From the NCBI GenBank assembly GCA_035352895.1, contig DAOPYN010000013.1:18314-82313 (forward strand): a stretch of 64,000 bases of DNA, written 5' to 3'. The stretch comes from UBA5070 sp035352895. GTDB taxonomy: Bacteria; Fibrobacterota; Fibrobacteria; UBA5070. Of this stretch, positions 62,098-64,000 are shown in pieces; position 1 is the first letter of the stretch, and every line of letters begins with the position of its first letter. The position numbers were made by a program, and so were the translations under genes. The notes beneath the pieces are model-generated. The model saw only the letters and a program-made list of their open reading frames with translations, searched no databases and was not told the DNA's origin.

Positions 62098-64000
62098 ATG
62101 AACGGCATGTTCACAGACCGAGTGAAGAAGGTGATGCAGCTGGCGCGGGAGGAATCCGTCCGGCTGGGCAACGATTATGTCGGCACCGAGCACCTTCTCC
62201 TGGGGTTGATCCGCGAAGGCGATGGCGTCGCCATCGCCGTGCTGCGAAACCAGGGGGTGGATCTGGAGGAACTCTCCAAGTCCATCGAGAAGCAGATCAA
62301 CACTTCCGGTGGCATGATGACCATCGGCCAGATGATCCCCTTCACGCCACGCGCCAAGAAGGTCCTGGAGATCGCCGCCCAGGAAGCGCGCGCGATGTCC
62401 CACAAGTACATCGGCACCGAGCACATCCTGCTGGCCCTGATGAAGGACAACGAATCCGCCGCCGCCTCCGCCTTGGCCGCCGTCGGGGTGGACTACGATT
62501 CCTGCCGCGAGGAGATCGACCGCGTCCTGCGCGGCTCGGAAGCGGGGGCGCAGCCCTCCCAGGCCACTCCCGGCCTCCCCGAGGGAGCCCAGATCCCGGG
62601 CAAGAAGAAGAGCAAGACTCCCTTCCTGGACCACTTCGGGCGCGATCTCACCGAGCTCGCCCGCATGGGCAAGCTGGATCCCATCATCGGCCGCGACGCC
62701 GAGATCGAGCGCGTCATCCAGATCCTGTCGCGCCGCAAGAAGAACAATCCGCTTCTGATCGGCGAGCCCGGCGTGGGCAAGACCGCGGTGGTGGAAGGCC
62801 TGGCCCTGAAGATCGTGGAGCGCAAGATCCCCGAGGTGCTGGAGTCCAAGCGGGTGATCAGCCTGGACATGGCGAGCATCGTCGCCGGCACCAAGTACCG
62901 CGGCCAGTTCGAGGAACGTCTGAAGGCGCTGATGACCGAGCTCCAGAAGAACGACAACGTCATCACCTTCATCGACGAGATCCACACCATCGTGGGCGCG
63001 GGCGGTTCGGAAGGCAGCCTGGACGCGTCCAACATCTTCAAGCCGGCGCTCGCTCGCGGCGAGCTCCAGTGCATCGGAGCCACCACCTTCGACGAGTACC
63101 GCAAGCACATCGAGAAGGACGGCGCCCTGGAGCGTCGCTTCCAGACCATCACCATCGAGCCTCCCTCCGCCGACGAGACCATCGAGATCCTCAAGGGGCT
63201 CAAGGAACGCTACGAGAAGCACCACAAGGTGGTCTACACCCAAGGAGCGATCGAAGCGGCGGTGAAGCTTTCCGAGCGCTACATGAACAACCGGTTCCTG
63301 CCGGACAAGGCCATCGACATCATCGACGAGGCCGGTGCGCGCATCCGCCTGTCCGCGTTGACGGTCCCCCCGTCCATCCGCCAGTTGGAAGACGAAGTCG
63401 CCGAAGTGGTCCAGAAGAAGGAACAGTCGGTGGCCGACCAGGACTACGAGGCCGCCGCGCGTTTCCGCGACCAGCAGGAGAAGCTCCAGGAAGCCCTGGC
63501 CCAGGCCAAGGTGGAATGGAAGGAGGAGAAGGGCAGCGAACGGCTGGAAGTGGACGAGGACATCATCACCGACGTGGTGGCCAAGATGACCGGCATCCCC
63601 ATCACCCGCGTCGATGCCACGGAGGGGATGAACCTCCTTTCGCTCGAGACCGATCTCCACAAGCGGGTCGTGGGACAGGAACGCGCCATCGAGGTGGTCG
63701 CCAAGGCCATCCGCCGCAGTCGCGCCGGCTTCCACAACAACCGCAGGCCCATCGGGTCGTTCATGTTCCTGGGGCCCACGGGCGTGGGCAAGACGGAGCT
63801 GTGCAAGGCGCTGGCCGACGTCATGTTCAAGACGCAGGACGCCCTGGTCCGCATCGACATGAGCGAGTACATGGAGAAGTTCGCGGTCAGCCGTCTGGTG
63901 GGCGCTCCCCCGGGCTACGTCGGCTACGAGGAAGGTGGCCAGCTCACCGAGAAGATCCGCAAGAAGCCCTACGCCGTGATCCTCCTCGACGAGATCGAGA
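62098..64000 (+). CDS. clpC: ClpC-type AAA+ chaperone, 3'-truncated by window edge
   Basis: 634 codons are visible. Two Clp_N repeats (about 1-145: TEHLLLGLIREG, TEHILLALMKD), AAA domain 1 with Walker A GEPGVGKT at 222-229 and FIDEIHT, a middle domain with a UVR motif (DYEAAARFRDQQEKL, about 449-463) that separates ClpC from ClpA and ClpB, and AAA domain 2 starting with GPTGVGKT at 559-566. It unfolds substrates for ClpP. ATG 62098 follows AAGGAG (62086-62091); TATCTT at 62065 may be the -10. No CtsR-type or CIRCE operator is seen. Confidence 0.95.
   Translation, partial: MNGMFTDRVKKVMQLAREESVRLGNDYVGTEHLLLGLIREGDGVAIAVLRNQGVDLEELSKSIEKQINTSGGMMTIGQMIPFTPRAKKVLEIAAQEARAMSHKYIGTEHILLALMKDNESAAASALAAVGVDYDSCREEIDRVLRGSEAGAQPSQATPGLPEGAQIPGKKKSKTPFLDHFGRDLTELARMGKLDPIIGRDAEIERVIQILSRRKKNNPLLIGEPGVGKTAVVEGLALKIVERKIPEVLESKRVISLDMASIVAGTKYRGQFEERLKALMTELQKNDNVITFIDEIHTIVGAGGSEGSLDASNIFKPALARGELQCIGATTFDEYRKHIEKDGALERRFQTITIEPPSADETIEILKGLKERYEKHHKVVYTQGAIEAAVKLSERYMNNRFLPDKAIDIIDEAGARIRLSALTVPPSIRQLEDEVAEVVQKKEQSVADQDYEAAARFRDQQEKLQEALAQAKVEWKEEKGSERLEVDEDIITDVVAKMTGIPITRVDATEGMNLLSLETDLHKRVVGQERAIEVVAKAIRRSRAGFHNNRRPIGSFMFLGPTGVGKTELCKALADVMFKTQDALVRIDMSEYMEKFAVSRLVGAPPGYVGYEEGGQLTEKIRKKPYAVILLDEIE

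Overview
The window is a GC-rich, densely packed chromosomal segment from a Gram-negative (two-membrane), flagellated bacterium. Outer-membrane barrels, a TonB system, lipoproteins, a MltD-type transglycosylase and sigma-28 flagellin promoters all point that way. Gingipain-type C25 peptidases with FlgD-like tails, and a giant surface protein with a type IX-like C-terminus, make Fibrobacterota or a relative my best guess. That is inference from gene content and not a phylogenetic result. I saw no tRNA, rRNA, insertion sequence, prophage or CRISPR array.

Layout. 1-2.3 kb: the 3' part of nuoN and a PPP-like phosphoesterase. 2.3-10 kb: argA, then the rimP-nusA-infB-rbfA-truB translation/transcription operon. 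10-15 kb: tpx (minus), a secreted HEFSH peptidase/propeller/barrel protein and an AmpG-like permease. 15-17.3 kb (minus): two minimal flagellins with sigma-28 promoters and a repeat lipoprotein with a sigma-54-like promoter. 17.4-20.5 kb: a lipoyl/octanoyl transferase, asd, a small membrane protein and alr. 20.7-25 kb: a five-gene TtpC-type TonB cluster (periplasmic coiled coil, fused TtpC/ExbB, ExbD, TonB, TPR). 25-30.6 kb: a barrel protein, purM, cysS, a ClpP variant and an RluA-family synthase. 30.6-35 kb: a GGDEF-CheX-like pair, a beta-helix protein, a DUF475/TerC-like protein, a ferredoxin and a 64-aa protein. 35-41 kb (minus): a 1978-aa surface protein. 41.1-46.5 kb: a four-gene overlapping operon (TPR, propeller-LysM, HAMP-GGDEF, AMIN-like). 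46.5-49.4 kb (minus): a complete topoisomerase VI operon. 49.6-53 kb: a small acidic protein, MltD and SppA. 53-60.6 kb: tandem C25 peptidases. 60.6-64 kb: a SprA-related metalloprotease, a DUF547 protein and the 5' part of clpC.

The most notable content is the topo VI A/B operon, a mainly archaeal enzyme. Its B subunit ends in a motif resembling a bacterial sliding-clamp binding site, which suggests attachment to the replisome. Second, about ten genes without a Shine-Dalgarno sequence have a TANNNT-like -10 element only 6-11 nt before the start codon, which predicts widespread leaderless transcription. Third, several overlapping operons of uncharacterised envelope and c-di-GMP genes may be lineage-specific systems.
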